This document shows positions 17,495 through 26,491 of a stretch of 64,000 bases of DNA, one piece after another. Below the pieces are notes generated by a model. It saw nothing but the letters and a program-made list of their open reading frames with translations. It was not told the origin of the DNA and made no database searches. Source of the stretch: Acidiphilium acidophilum (GTDB lineage Bacteria; Pseudomonadota; Alphaproteobacteria; Acetobacterales; Acetobacteraceae); the NCBI RefSeq assembly GCF_033842475.1, contig NZ_JAWXYB010000018.1:1-64000 (forward strand), in the 5' to 3' direction. Each line of letters opens with the position of its first letter. The first letter of the stretch is position 1. The position numbers and the translations under genes were made by a program.

Positions 17495-19563
17495 CCCCCG
17501 CTCGCCCTATTTTCCAGACATCAGGTTGCTCAATCCTAATCGCCGCTTGGTTTGGTGTTCTGTTGCATTAGTTCTGCTCTGCTTGACGCCAATTGCCTAC
17601 GCGAACCAGACGGCGTCGCTTTGGTCCCGCCACCATCTTTTCGGAGACTGGGGCGGTATTCGACCGTTCCTTGCCGCGCACGGGGTGAAGCTCGGGGCGG
17701 TTGAGCAACCGGTGCCATCGGACGTTCTTGGCGGCGGTGCCAAACAGGGAAAAGCCTTCGCTGGCTTGCTCACCTTATCTGCGCGGGTCCACCTCGGACG
17801 CTACACCGGCATCGACGGCTTGTCGGCCTATGTCTCCGCCTGGATCGTGCAAGGTCACGGACCAACCGCCTATTACGTCCACAGCCTGAGCGGCCTGTCA
17901 TATGAGGAGGCTACCGATGGCGCTCGACTGGGAGATGCCTACCTCAATTGGCGGGCACCGCACGATGTAATCCATATCAAGATCGGTAAATTCGGTATCG
18001 ATGAGAATTTCGATCAGAATCCGGCGGCGTCGATGCTGGTGAATTCCAACTTCACCTACCGCAACATCATGGCGAACAACTTGCCGGGTGGTGGACCAGC
18101 CTATTCGTATGAAGGCCCCGGTGTGATGATCGCCTTTCAGGCGACACGCCAACTCCGGCTGCGCGGGGGCTTGTTCAGCGGCGATCCGCTCGGACAGCCA
18201 CTCGAAGGGCCGGCACCCCCCGCTCGCGATTCCAACGGCCTGATCTTTCCGCTCAATACCGGCGCGTTGATGATCGGCGAAGCGGATTATGCCTATCATC
18301 TGCCCGGACTTGGCGAGGGTGAGGTTCTTGCCGGTGGTCTCTATGATACATTGAGTCGGCCCGATCTCCTCTATAGTGTAACCGGACACAGCCTCGCTTT
18401 CAACGCGATCGGTCTCAATGTAGGCACGCCTCGACCAGACCATGGGGATTATGTGATTTATGCTGGCGATACCCAGACTCTTTGGCACGGACGAGGCAGC
18501 CGTCGGCTACGCCTATTTTCGCGTATCGCCTATGCCCCACCAAGCCACAATCTGATTTCACTGGATGTGCAGGGCGGCATCGTTCTGAACGGCACCTTCC
18601 CCGGCCGATCGCATGATTCCGCCGCTTTTGCTATTTCCTACGATCGGATCAGCGCGCGGAAAATCAGCTTGATTCGCGCTGAAAATGCTTTAGGCGGAGC
18701 GGATAAGCCGCTTCCAAGTGCAGAGACCGATTTTGAGCTGGACTACACTGCACGAATTGCGCCGTGGCTGACCACGACCCCCGATCTGCAATATATCCTG
18801 CATCCTGGCGGCGGTATTCCAGACCCGGAGGATCGCACGAAAATCGAACCGAACGCTGTTGTGGCACAAATGGAGTTCACAATCGTGTTTTAATCGTCGA
18901 CCCGGTCTGGCCGCGTAACCATTCACACCCCCCCTTTCTTGCCTCGAATGAAGCGTTAGCCAACGGCCGGTAAAATGTCGAAAGGCTGGGCTTGCTTTTC
19001 CACCCGAACCGGACTCTACGATTCTGATGCCCCGTCAGAGAATCCCCGGCCTGAAAGACATTAAACGTACTGATTTATCTGCGATGTCGCGCGTCGAGCT
19101 TGAAGAACTGACCTGGGATTTACATGAATTGGCGCGAGCGCTGGCAAACCATGCCGGCGAGGATTCAACAACCAGTTCCCGTCCGCCTTCCAGCGACAAT
19201 CCCTACCGGCGTAACACCAAGAGCGGGCAAAGTTCTGAGCGCTCCGACCGGGACGACAAAACCGATGGGGGTGGTGGTTCCGCGCCGGGCGGCAACGCTT
19301 CCGCCGGCAACCCTGGACCCAAGCCGGCCGGCAAACGGCCAGGGACGAAAGGGTTTTGGCGCCGGTTGCCGATTATAGTCAGCGGTGAACTCCTGCATGC
19401 GCCGACAGCGTGCGACGCATGCCGTGCAGTTTTCGGATCTTCCACCGTCTCGCAAAGCCGCCAAGTCAGCGCTCATCTGAGCTTTGAACTCACCCGCGGC
19501 GACATGAGCCTTCATGTCGCAGCCACGAAACATTGCTATCTGGCGATACGCTGCGACTGTGGC

Positions 19564-19593
19564 CATAATGCCGAGATCCGGATTATGCCGCAT
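19564..19593 (+). repeat. Left end repeat of RIT element 1
   Basis: Thirty bases matching the reverse complement of 22878-22907 with one mismatch; contains two opposed copies of the ataatgccg/cggattatg module. Confidence 0.85.
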
Positions 19594-19683
19594 CTGCTCG
19601 GCAGGGCGCGGTTGACGGTATGATCGCACCAATCCCATTCGGCATAATCTTCGTCGCTCCAACAACCATGGAGCACGACGATC

Positions 19684-20895
19684 ATGCCTCAATATTTGCA
19701 GACCTGCATCGAGCCGTATCTGGACTCGTTCGCCGAGAGCTTTGCGGCGGAGAATTACACCGCCGGCACGGTCAAGACCTACCAATCGATCCTGCGGAAG
19801 GTGGGGCACGCGATGGATGTCGAGGGCATCAGTCCTTCGGCGTTGACGCTCGACATGGCCGAGCATCTGGGACGCAAGGTGCCGCGCAAGAAGACGGGCT
19901 CGGTATGGCCGTATAGGTTGGCCCGACGGTTCGCGCAGCATCTGCTCGATATCGGCGTCACGCAGCCGGTGCCGTTGACCGAGGCGCAGCAGGCGCGCGC
20001 TATCCTGCTGGCGAACTTCGAGACCTATCTGGTCAAGCATCGCGGCCTGAGTCCGCGGACGATCTATCACACGCTGCGGTTCGCCAACCGGTTCCTCGAT
20101 CATCGCTTTGGTGATGCGATAGTTGATCCGGGGCGGTTGCGGCCTGCCGACGTGATCAGCTTCATCGAGCATGTGTTGGCAGGCGCGCGTCGCGACAAAA
20201 CGGTGGCAACGCATGTTCGTATCTTCCTGCAATATCTGTTCGGCAGCGGCGCGACAGCGACCAATCTGGCGCTGAGCGTACCTAGGGCGGCGAAGCGCTG
20301 GGGCGCACGACTGCCGCGCCATCTGTCGCCCGAGGGCGTCGAGGCGGTGCTCGCCTGCGTGCGCGACAGCCCCCGGCACGGCGCTCGGGACTATGCGATG
20401 CTGCTCATCATGGCCCGGCTCGGCTTGCGCGCTGCCGAGGTCATCGCGATCCAGCTGGACGATATCAACTGGCGCGCGGGCGAACTCTTGGTGCGTGGCA
20501 AGGGGAAGCTCCACGATCGCGTGCCGATCAGCGCGGAGGTTGGCGAGGCCCTCAGCCGCTATCTGCGCGAGGAACGCGGACCCGCGTCCTGCCGCACGAT
20601 GTTCGTCACCCATCGCGCGCCGTACCGTCCGTTCAAGGACAGCCAGATCGTCAACGCCGTTCTCAAGGATGCGCTGAAGGCGACTGGCCAGAAGCCGGTA
20701 ACGCCCTATGTGGGATCGCACCTGCTGCGTCATAGCCTTGCCACCCAGTTAGTGAACTCGGGTGCATCGCTCGACGAGGTGGGCGATGTGCTGCGGCACC
20801 GCTCACGCACATCAACGATGATATATGCCCGTCTCGACATCGATGGGCTGCGGTCAGTGGCAATGCCTTGGCCCGGGGCGGGAGGCGCGCAATGA
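19684..20895 (+). CDS. RIT tyrosine recombinase, first of trio (element 1)
   Basis: 403 aa. Longest of the three, with an N-terminal extension (YLDSFAESFAAENY, residues 10-40) before the SAM-like core-binding domain. The catalytic pattern is R249 (ARLGLRAAEV), H346 and R349 (HLLRHSLA), H372 (VLRHRSRTS) and nucleophile Y381 (MIYARLD). Complete active site. Its stop overlaps the start of the second recombinase (ATGA at 20892), so the three are co-translated. Contains a basic GKGKLHD beta-hairpin typical of the family. Confidence 0.9.
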   Translation: MPQYLQTCIEPYLDSFAESFAAENYTAGTVKTYQSILRKVGHAMDVEGISPSALTLDMAEHLGRKVPRKKTGSVWPYRLARRFAQHLLDIGVTQPVPLTEAQQARAILLANFETYLVKHRGLSPRTIYHTLRFANRFLDHRFGDAIVDPGRLRPADVISFIEHVLAGARRDKTVATHVRIFLQYLFGSGATATNLALSVPRAAKRWGARLPRHLSPEGVEAVLACVRDSPRHGARDYAMLLIMARLGLRAAEVIAIQLDDINWRAGELLVRGKGKLHDRVPISAEVGEALSRYLREERGPASCRTMFVTHRAPYRPFKDSQIVNAVLKDALKATGQKPVTPYVGSHLLRHSLATQLVNSGASLDEVGDVLRHRSRTSTMIYARLDIDGLRSVAMPWPGAGGAQ

Positions 20896-21833
20896 GCCTC
20901 ACCTCCCAACTCGACCGCTATCTGGCTGTGCGGCGCCGCCTCGGCTACGACCTGAGCACCAGCGAGCGCATCCTTCGCCGCTTCACCCGGTTCGCCGACA
21001 GCGAGCGTGTGACGCATATCGACACGGCGCTGTTCCTGCGTTGGCACGCTACGCTCGGCGAGGCCAACGGCATGACGCGAGCGGCGCGGCTTACCGCCGT
21101 GCGCCTCTTCGCGCAGTGGCTGAGCAGCTTCGATCCGGCGCATGAACCCCCACCACGGAGCCTGTTGCCGGACACTGTCATGCGCTCGCGTCCGCATATC
21201 TACAGCAATGCCGAGGTCGCTTCGATTATCGCGGCCGCAAAGGCGCTGCCGTCGATCTGCGGGTTGCGCGGGCTGACCTGCTCGACGCTGTTCGCGCTCA
21301 TCGCGGTCACGGGCTTGCGCATCAGCGAGGCGCTCGCGCTCGATAGGAACGACCTCGACGCCGATAATGGTGTGCTGCGCGTCCGACAGGGCAAGAACGG
21401 CAAGGAGCGGTTGCTGCCGCTCGACCCCAGCACCGTCGAGCGACTGCTCAACTATCGCATCGAACGCGATCGGCTAATCGGTCATCCGGCGGTGCCGCTG
21501 TTCGTAACCGACAAGGCGACCCGGCTCACCGACTGCACGGCCCGCTACAACTTCGCGCAGGCGTGCCAGCAGATCGGCTTGCGATCCGAGCAGCAGTACC
21601 ATCGGCATGGCCGAGGGCCACGCATCCACGATCTGCGCCACACCTTCGCCGTGCGCACGATGATCGACTGGTACCGGACCGGCAAGGATCCGGCGCGCGA
21701 GATGATCCGGTTGACGACCTATCTGGGTCATAGCAGTCCCTCTGGAACATACTGGTATCTGGAGGCGGTCCCGGAACTGCTCGATCTGGCGATAGCCCGT
21801 GCCACCGCGAGCGGCGGGGAGTTGGCACAATGA
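20892..21833 (+). CDS. RIT tyrosine recombinase, second of trio (element 1)
   Basis: 313 aa from the ATG at 20892 that overlaps the first recombinase stop. Core-binding domain about residues 1-90 (RYLAVRRRLGYDLSTSERIL), catalytic domain with R143 (VTGLRISEALAL), H246 and R249 (HDLRHTFAVRT), H280 (YLGHSS) and a YWYL nucleophile region (Y287/Y289). The spacing between HDLRH and LGH is longer than in the other two proteins. Overlaps the third gene at 21830. Confidence 0.9.
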   Translation: MSLTSQLDRYLAVRRRLGYDLSTSERILRRFTRFADSERVTHIDTALFLRWHATLGEANGMTRAARLTAVRLFAQWLSSFDPAHEPPPRSLLPDTVMRSRPHIYSNAEVASIIAAAKALPSICGLRGLTCSTLFALIAVTGLRISEALALDRNDLDADNGVLRVRQGKNGKERLLPLDPSTVERLLNYRIERDRLIGHPAVPLFVTDKATRLTDCTARYNFAQACQQIGLRSEQQYHRHGRGPRIHDLRHTFAVRTMIDWYRTGKDPAREMIRLTTYLGHSSPSGTYWYLEAVPELLDLAIARATASGGELAQ

Positions 21834-22822
21834 ACGCCGTCACCTTGCCCGCGCTGATCCAGCGCTTCTTCACCGACCGGCTTTGCACGCAACTGGAGGC
21901 GAGCCGACATACGGTCGCCGGCTATCGCGATACGTTCCGGCTGCTGCTCAGATATGCGAGCGCCCGCCGCAAAAAGCCGCCGGTCAACCTGACGGTCGAA
22001 GACATCGACGCCGATCTGGTCGCAGACTTCCTCACCCACACCGAGACCGCGCGGGGTAATAGCGCTCGTAGCCGCAACACCCGGCTCGCCGCCATCCGAT
22101 CGTTCTTTCGCTTCGTCGCGATGACCGATCCGACCTGGCTGCTGCACTGCCAGCGTATCCTCGCCATGCCCAACAAGCGCTATGTGAAGCGTGCGGTCAC
22201 GTTCCTCGATGCCGAGGAAATGGCGGCGTTGCTGGCGGCCCCGGATCGTACGACATGGGCGGGGCGGCGCGACCATGCTCTGCTGCTGCTCGCGATCCAG
22301 ACAGGCCTTCGGGCTTCCGAACTGGTCGGTCTCACGCAGGGCGATGTCGTGCTGGGGACCGGCGCGCATATCCGTTGCATGGGTAAGGGCCGGAAGGAGC
22401 GCGCCACCCCGCTTCGCCGCGAGACAGCCAAGCTGCTGGCAGCGTGGATTGGCAACGACAAAGATGCGGACAAGCCGCTGTTCCCCTCGATCCGGGGCGA
22501 ACGGCTGAGCCGTGACGCTCTTGAACATCTGGTCCGCAAACATTGCCTCACGGCGTCGCGCGCCTGCCCGAGCATCGGCACCAAGCGGGTCACGCCACAT
22601 ACGCTGCGCCACAGCACGGCGATGGACCTGCTTCACCACGGCGTCGATCAAGCGGTGATCGCGCTCTGGCTTGGTCACGAAAACATCGAGACCACCCAGA
22701 TCTACATCCATGCCGACATGCGGATGAAAGAAAAGGCGCTCGCTCGCGTCGCCGCCCCAGCCACGCCGCCAGGCCGGTTCCGGCCCGACGATCAACTCCT
22801 CGCGTTCCTGGAAGCGCTCTGA
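21830..22822 (+). CDS. RIT tyrosine recombinase, third of trio (element 1)
   Basis: 330 aa, ATG at 21830 overlapping the preceding stop. N-terminal core-binding region (RFFTDRLCTQLEASRHTV, YRDTFRLLLRYA) and catalytic segments TGLRASELVGL, GKGRKERATPL, HTLRHSTAMDL, WLGHENIETTQ and the tyrosine in IYIHADM. This is the most XerC/D-like member. The C-terminus (FRPDDQLLAFLEAL) is shared almost exactly with the third gene of RIT element 2, indicating a conserved trio-specific tail. Confidence 0.9.
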   Translation: MNAVTLPALIQRFFTDRLCTQLEASRHTVAGYRDTFRLLLRYASARRKKPPVNLTVEDIDADLVADFLTHTETARGNSARSRNTRLAAIRSFFRFVAMTDPTWLLHCQRILAMPNKRYVKRAVTFLDAEEMAALLAAPDRTTWAGRRDHALLLLAIQTGLRASELVGLTQGDVVLGTGAHIRCMGKGRKERATPLRRETAKLLAAWIGNDKDADKPLFPSIRGERLSRDALEHLVRKHCLTASRACPSIGTKRVTPHTLRHSTAMDLLHHGVDQAVIALWLGHENIETTQIYIHADMRMKEKALARVAAPATPPGRFRPDDQLLAFLEAL

Positions 22823-22877
22823 TTATGCCGAACAGCCGCATGGCCAATGCCGGGCTATCCGGCCTCCAGCTGAGGCC

Positions 22878-22907
22878 ATGCGGCATAATCCGGATCGCGG
22901 CATTATG
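22878..22907 (-). repeat. Right end repeat of RIT element 1
   Basis: Inverted partner of 19564-19593. Followed by the extra near-palindrome at 22914-22931 that has no counterpart at the left end. Confidence 0.85.
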
Positions 22908-24231
22908 ACAATTATGCCGACATCGGCATAAGGGCCACGAGACCATCGCACGCCCCGCAACCGGACTGTGCTCACATGTCGAGGGGCGCCGGCGCGACCT
23001 GCTGATGAGCGAGCGCTGCCTGGTTGGCCCGATGCTCGCCACCTTCATCGCGGCGCTGTCGCTGCGTTTCCGCCTCTCGCGCGTCAAGATCGCTGAATTC
23101 CTGGCTGACTGGCTGGGCGTTGAGCTCGGGATTGCCACCATCGAACGCTGCATTCACGAATTCGGTCTGGCGAGCGAACCCGTGGTCGAGCAATTGATCG
23201 AAGATGTGCGTGCGGCTGACATCGTCCATCTCGACGAAACCCCGTGGTATCAAAAGGCAAGTCTGCTGTGGCTCTGGGTTGCGGTGACGGCAACCACGAT
23301 CGTCTATCGGATCGGCAGCCGCAAGCACTGCGAATTGGCCGCGCTGATCGGCGAGGCCTTTCTGGGTTGGCTCGTCACCGACGGTTACGGTGCCTATCGC
23401 GATCATCCACGCCGCCAGAGATGTCTGGCGCACCTGATCCGTAAGGCCCGCGCGCTGGCAGAGGGGCATTACGGCGCGGGATCAGGCTTCGGCAGCGATC
23501 TGGTCCGCGATCTGCGCCGCCTGATCGAGCGCGTGCATGACGGCGACGACCCCGCCGCCATCAAGCGCCTGACCGCGAGCATCAAATGGAACTGTCAATG
23601 CAATCGCCATGAGATCGATGCGAAAGTTCGCGGGCTGGCAGGTGAAATCCTCAATGACTGGGACGCAGTGGTCGCCTTCGTCGCCGATCGGGATTTACCG
23701 CCCACCAACAATGATGCCGAACGTGCGCTCCGCCACGCGGTGATCTCGAGGCGCATCAGCTTTGGCACGCGATCCGATGAAGGGAGCCGGTTCTATGCCG
23801 CCGCGCTCAGCGTCATTGACACCTGCCGCAAGCGTGGCACTGATCCATGGGCCTATGCCTGCGCCCTCATCACCGCCGCACGAGCTAACAATCTGCTGCC
23901 CACAATCCCTGCCCAGGTAGCGGTCTGACCCGGGGGGTGTGAACGGTTACCTGGCCGCGTGGTGTCAGTCATATTCGCCTTTAAGCACATGACGACATCT
24001 ACTTTTTTGACCATCCGGACGCCAATATTTCTTTTTTCGTTCCGGTTTCCGCGCTATAGTACCAGTATAATCAAATGTCGTAGAATAAACATTATGGAAA
24101 CTTCTGGCGCATCCGTAATGAGATCTATCCGCGATCAGCGGCGGCGCGGATCAATGCAAGAGTTCGATACAGGCCGTGTACAAATTTACTATAGGGTAGC
24201 AGACTAAACAGGGCGAGGATCAGGCCCAGAT

Positions 24232-25514
24232 CTCACTCATCCCCTCATTACGTAGCCGGCATGGAATTGCCGAATATGCCGCTGCTGCGCAGCATTTCCG
24301 TGAACCGCCGCATCAGGGGCAGTAGCCGGTGCTTCGGCATGTTCGGGATCAATTCATAGAGCATGCACCCCTGACGGAACAACGAGTGTGAGCGGGTCTT
24401 CGAAGTGTTGGACTTGAGCTGTCGATCCATTCCCAGGCTCTCGCCTGCCGTCCCGAGCATGGTCAGCAGCGCCATCGCAAACGCGCTGATGAGCAGCAGC
24501 CGATCGCGCCGCTCTGGTTCGGCGATGCGGATCTCAGCCATCCCCATCCCAAAACGCAAATCCTTGACGTCCCTGAAGCTGGGTTCGATCGTCCAGCGCC
24601 GGGAATATTGCTTGATCAATGTCCCTGCAGACGCCACGGCGTCACTGCTCGCCAGGCACCACGGCTCCTTCATGTCACGCGCATGTACGCACACCACGGC
24701 ACCGACCTGATAGGCGTGCGAGGCGGTGACGCGCGCACCACGCAGTTTGCGCGCCCGGCCCGATTTGCCGACCCAGTCCGCCGCGGTTCGCGTCTCGCCT
24801 GCGGCATCGGTGACATGGATGTTGCCGCGGAAGCGAATGATATAGGCAAAGCCAAGCTCCGTAAGATACGCGAACAGCTTGTGGTCACCGAAGCCGCGGT
24901 CGGCCAGGATGGTCACGCGGCAGCCGGGCGGGACAACCTCCGACAGGCGGCGCAGGCAAGTATCCTCGATGGCGTTGCGCTGATCTTTCAATTCCTCTTT
25001 CCACATCGACAGCCACAACAGAGGCATCGCCCGGCCATGCTTGCTCACCAGGTTGAGCGCCAACGTTGCCTGATCGTCGCCGTCGAAATCCGTCCAGTCC
25101 ATGGCAACGACGATGTCGGTCTGCGAACCCACCAGATGCGGTACCCAACGGGCGAAGCTTTCCCAGACGTCGATACTCTCGTTACTGAGCATGCGATCAA
25201 CCTGCTTGATCGCGTGCTTGGTCACCAGCCCGCGCGCCTGTGCCAACGCCTGACCGATCATCGCGACGGCGAGCGACGCGCCGGTCATCACGCCCAGTGT
25301 CGCAGCAGACAGGGAGTCAACGCGTTTGGCGTGGAGATCGTGGGCATACAACTCGTCAATGAATGCGCGGATGTCCTTCAACCGCCCACCATCACGCTTT
25401 TTCGATGCTGCAATTCCCATGATCCACCCTCATCCATGCATTCCAACGCTTGGTAGAGAATCGCAGCGAATCGGCGCAATACCTGGACCTATGGAAAATG
25501 GGGGGATTCCTGAG
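24232..25514 (-). mobile_element. IS4-family element (1283 bp) inserted in tcuB
   Basis: Flanked by the 9-bp direct repeat ggcccagat (24223-24231 and 25515-25523). The ends ctcactcatcccctca and the inverted ctcaggaatcccccca match at 12 of 16 positions. It holds a single transposase gene. The tcuB frame is restored when the element and one repeat are removed, which fixes both ends. Confidence 0.9.
24248..25420 (-). CDS. IS4-family transposase
   Basis: 390 aa DDE transposase. First Asp in VAMDWTDFDGDD (D108 or D111), second D174 (ILADRGFGDHK), and the YREMT-type signature Y272-R275-E279-K286 in QYSRRWTIEPSFRDVK, which assigns the IS4 family. The C-terminal region contains SLFRQGCMLYELIPNMPKHR; a diverged copy of that string occurs as a relic at 37627. 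Frame intact. Confidence 0.9.
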   Translation of the reverse strand: MGIAASKKRDGGRLKDIRAFIDELYAHDLHAKRVDSLSAATLGVMTGASLAVAMIGQALAQARGLVTKHAIKQVDRMLSNESIDVWESFARWVPHLVGSQTDIVVAMDWTDFDGDDQATLALNLVSKHGRAMPLLWLSMWKEELKDQRNAIEDTCLRRLSEVVPPGCRVTILADRGFGDHKLFAYLTELGFAYIIRFRGNIHVTDAAGETRTAADWVGKSGRARKLRGARVTASHAYQVGAVVCVHARDMKEPWCLASSDAVASAGTLIKQYSRRWTIEPSFRDVKDLRFGMGMAEIRIAEPERRDRLLLISAFAMALLTMLGTAGESLGMDRQLKSNTSKTRSHSLFRQGCMLYELIPNMPKHRLLPLMRRFTEMLRSSGIFGNSMPAT

Positions 25515-26491
25515 GGCCCAGATGAATCGCTAGCAGTAAGGGCATTGCTGATGTCTGGCGCCATCCGAGCGCCAGCATGCCACTCGCCGCAGTGAGCCAA
25601 AGCAGTACCAGCAGCGCGATGTCGCCGCCGAGGAGGCGGCGAGCCAACGGCGTGGGATCTGTGACCAATTTCAGGCCAAACAAACCGCTGGTCCCCACGA
25701 GCAGGCCGAGCCCGCCAAGCGTCCCCAAAATAACGGGTAGGCTGAACCACGGATAGGGGGCTGGCCAGCCGAGGATATCGGCGGCGAAGGCGGCGGTACA
25801 AGTCGCGGCAAAACATGCGAGAAACCCGTAGGCCATGGCATGATGGAGCAAGCGCCGGGTCGTGGAGAAGGATTCGTCCTTGTCGTTACAGCCCTGGCCG
25901 CCTCCGCCGAGGTTTCGGAGCGTGAATGCATCATGAACACCGCGCAGGATAGCAGCGGTCGTTACCTGGGCGGAACCGCACTGGCGCCAGTAGCGCACCG
26001 CACCGATAGTCATGGCTAGGACCGCGTATCCCAGAGCAAGGGTCGCCACCCCGGCCATCACGGCCCACGGAATTACCCGGTAGAACGCACGGGCACCCAC
26101 GGCGGCATGAACGAGCGTGCCGGGTGCCGTGAGGCCAGCGGTCAACAGCAGAACCGCCGTCACGACAAGAGCGGTAACCAACGATACGACGGTGCCGTTG
26201 CGCTCGAACAGCCGCGCAAGCGGCGCAGGCCAAGCGTAGCGCCGGTAGGTTTCATCGCGCAGCAGCGCAAACGCCTGGGGCACGTTCACCCCGAACGGAT
26301 GGGGTGGCGCGTACTGACAGGCATAGTAACAAGCTTTACAGTTGTGACAGAGGTTGGCGAGGTGGTTCAGATCCGCTTCGGCGAAACTGCGGTGGAGCGT
26401 CATGGCCGGAAACACCGCGCAATAGCCTTCGCAATAGCGGCAGGCGTTGCAGATCTCCATCACCCGGTTGGCTTCGGTAAGAATGGCCGCG

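Larger units (their letters stand above)
16183..17535 (+). mobile_element. IS256-family element, copy 1 (1353 bp)
   Basis: Starts ggtggtgtaacctgacgtct and ends in the imperfect inverted form (agacatcaggttgctcaatc). Flanked by the direct repeat ctaatcgc (16175-16182 and 17536-17543), an 8-bp target duplication as expected for IS256. It contains one transposase gene and, ahead of it, a 30-base perfect palindrome. Confidence 0.95.
16156..18893 (+). pseudogene. oprB: OprB-family carbohydrate porin, interrupted by IS256 copy 1
   Basis: The gene starts at ATG 16156 (nine codons, MKRHQRPNR) and is cut at 16183 by IS256. It resumes at 17544 after one copy of the 8-base duplication ctaatcgc, restoring a 458-aa frame to the stop at 18893. 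The split lies inside the signal peptide (LVWCSVALVLLCL...AYA). The mature part has LFGDWGGIRP, SAYVSAWIVQGHG, KIGKFGIDENFDQNPAA and the C-terminal aromatic strand ending TIVF, all typical of OprB outer-membrane porins. Without its start it is probably not exported or not expressed, unless the IS supplies a new start. Confidence 0.85.
19564..22932 (+). mobile_element. RIT (recombinase-in-trio) element 1
   Basis: Three overlapping tyrosine recombinase genes bounded by an imperfect inverted repeat of 30 bases (19564-19593 against 22878-22907, one mismatch). A second inner inverted pair, gattatgccgaa, lies at 22821-22832 and inverted at 19638-19649, and a third arm pair (tatgccgacatcggcata) is found only at the right end (22914-22931). 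The host codons GGC CA occur on both sides (19561-19565 and 22933-22937), consistent with a short duplication. RIT elements are known in Proteobacteria as trios of recombinases acting together. Confidence 0.9.
19027..23928 (+). pseudogene. tnpC: IS66-family transposase TnpC, split by RIT element 1
   Basis: 5' part 19027-19560 and 3' part 22933-23928; joined at TGT|GGC CAC they give 509 aa in frame. The N-terminal part has a Leu-rich and Ser/Pro-rich region (TTSSRPPSSDNP) then a zinc-finger region (CDAC, CDCGH). The insertion falls exactly inside CDCGH. The 3' part has the DDE core: VHLDETPWY, VTDGYGAYRDH, and LPPTNNDAERALRH. An internal ATG at 23005 could still give a truncated product, but without the DNA-binding half it is unlikely to transpose. 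Confidence 0.9.
18915..23950 (+). mobile_element. IS66-family element (solo tnpC, ISBst12-like) carrying RIT element 1
   Basis: Ends gtaaccattcacacccccc at 18915 and the inverted form ending at 23950 (one mismatch in the first 19 bases), flanked by the 8-bp duplication ctggccgc (18907-18914 and 23951-23958). IS66 elements make 8-bp duplications. Subtracting the inserted RIT element leaves about 1.67 kb with a single tnpC gene and no tnpA/tnpB, as in the ISBst12 subgroup. Confidence 0.9.

Noticed and set aside
16395-18893. 832-aa frame joining IS256 DNA to the porin
   Set aside because: The first 380 codons are an alternative frame of the transposase (Ser/Pro-rich shadow); only the porin part is real.
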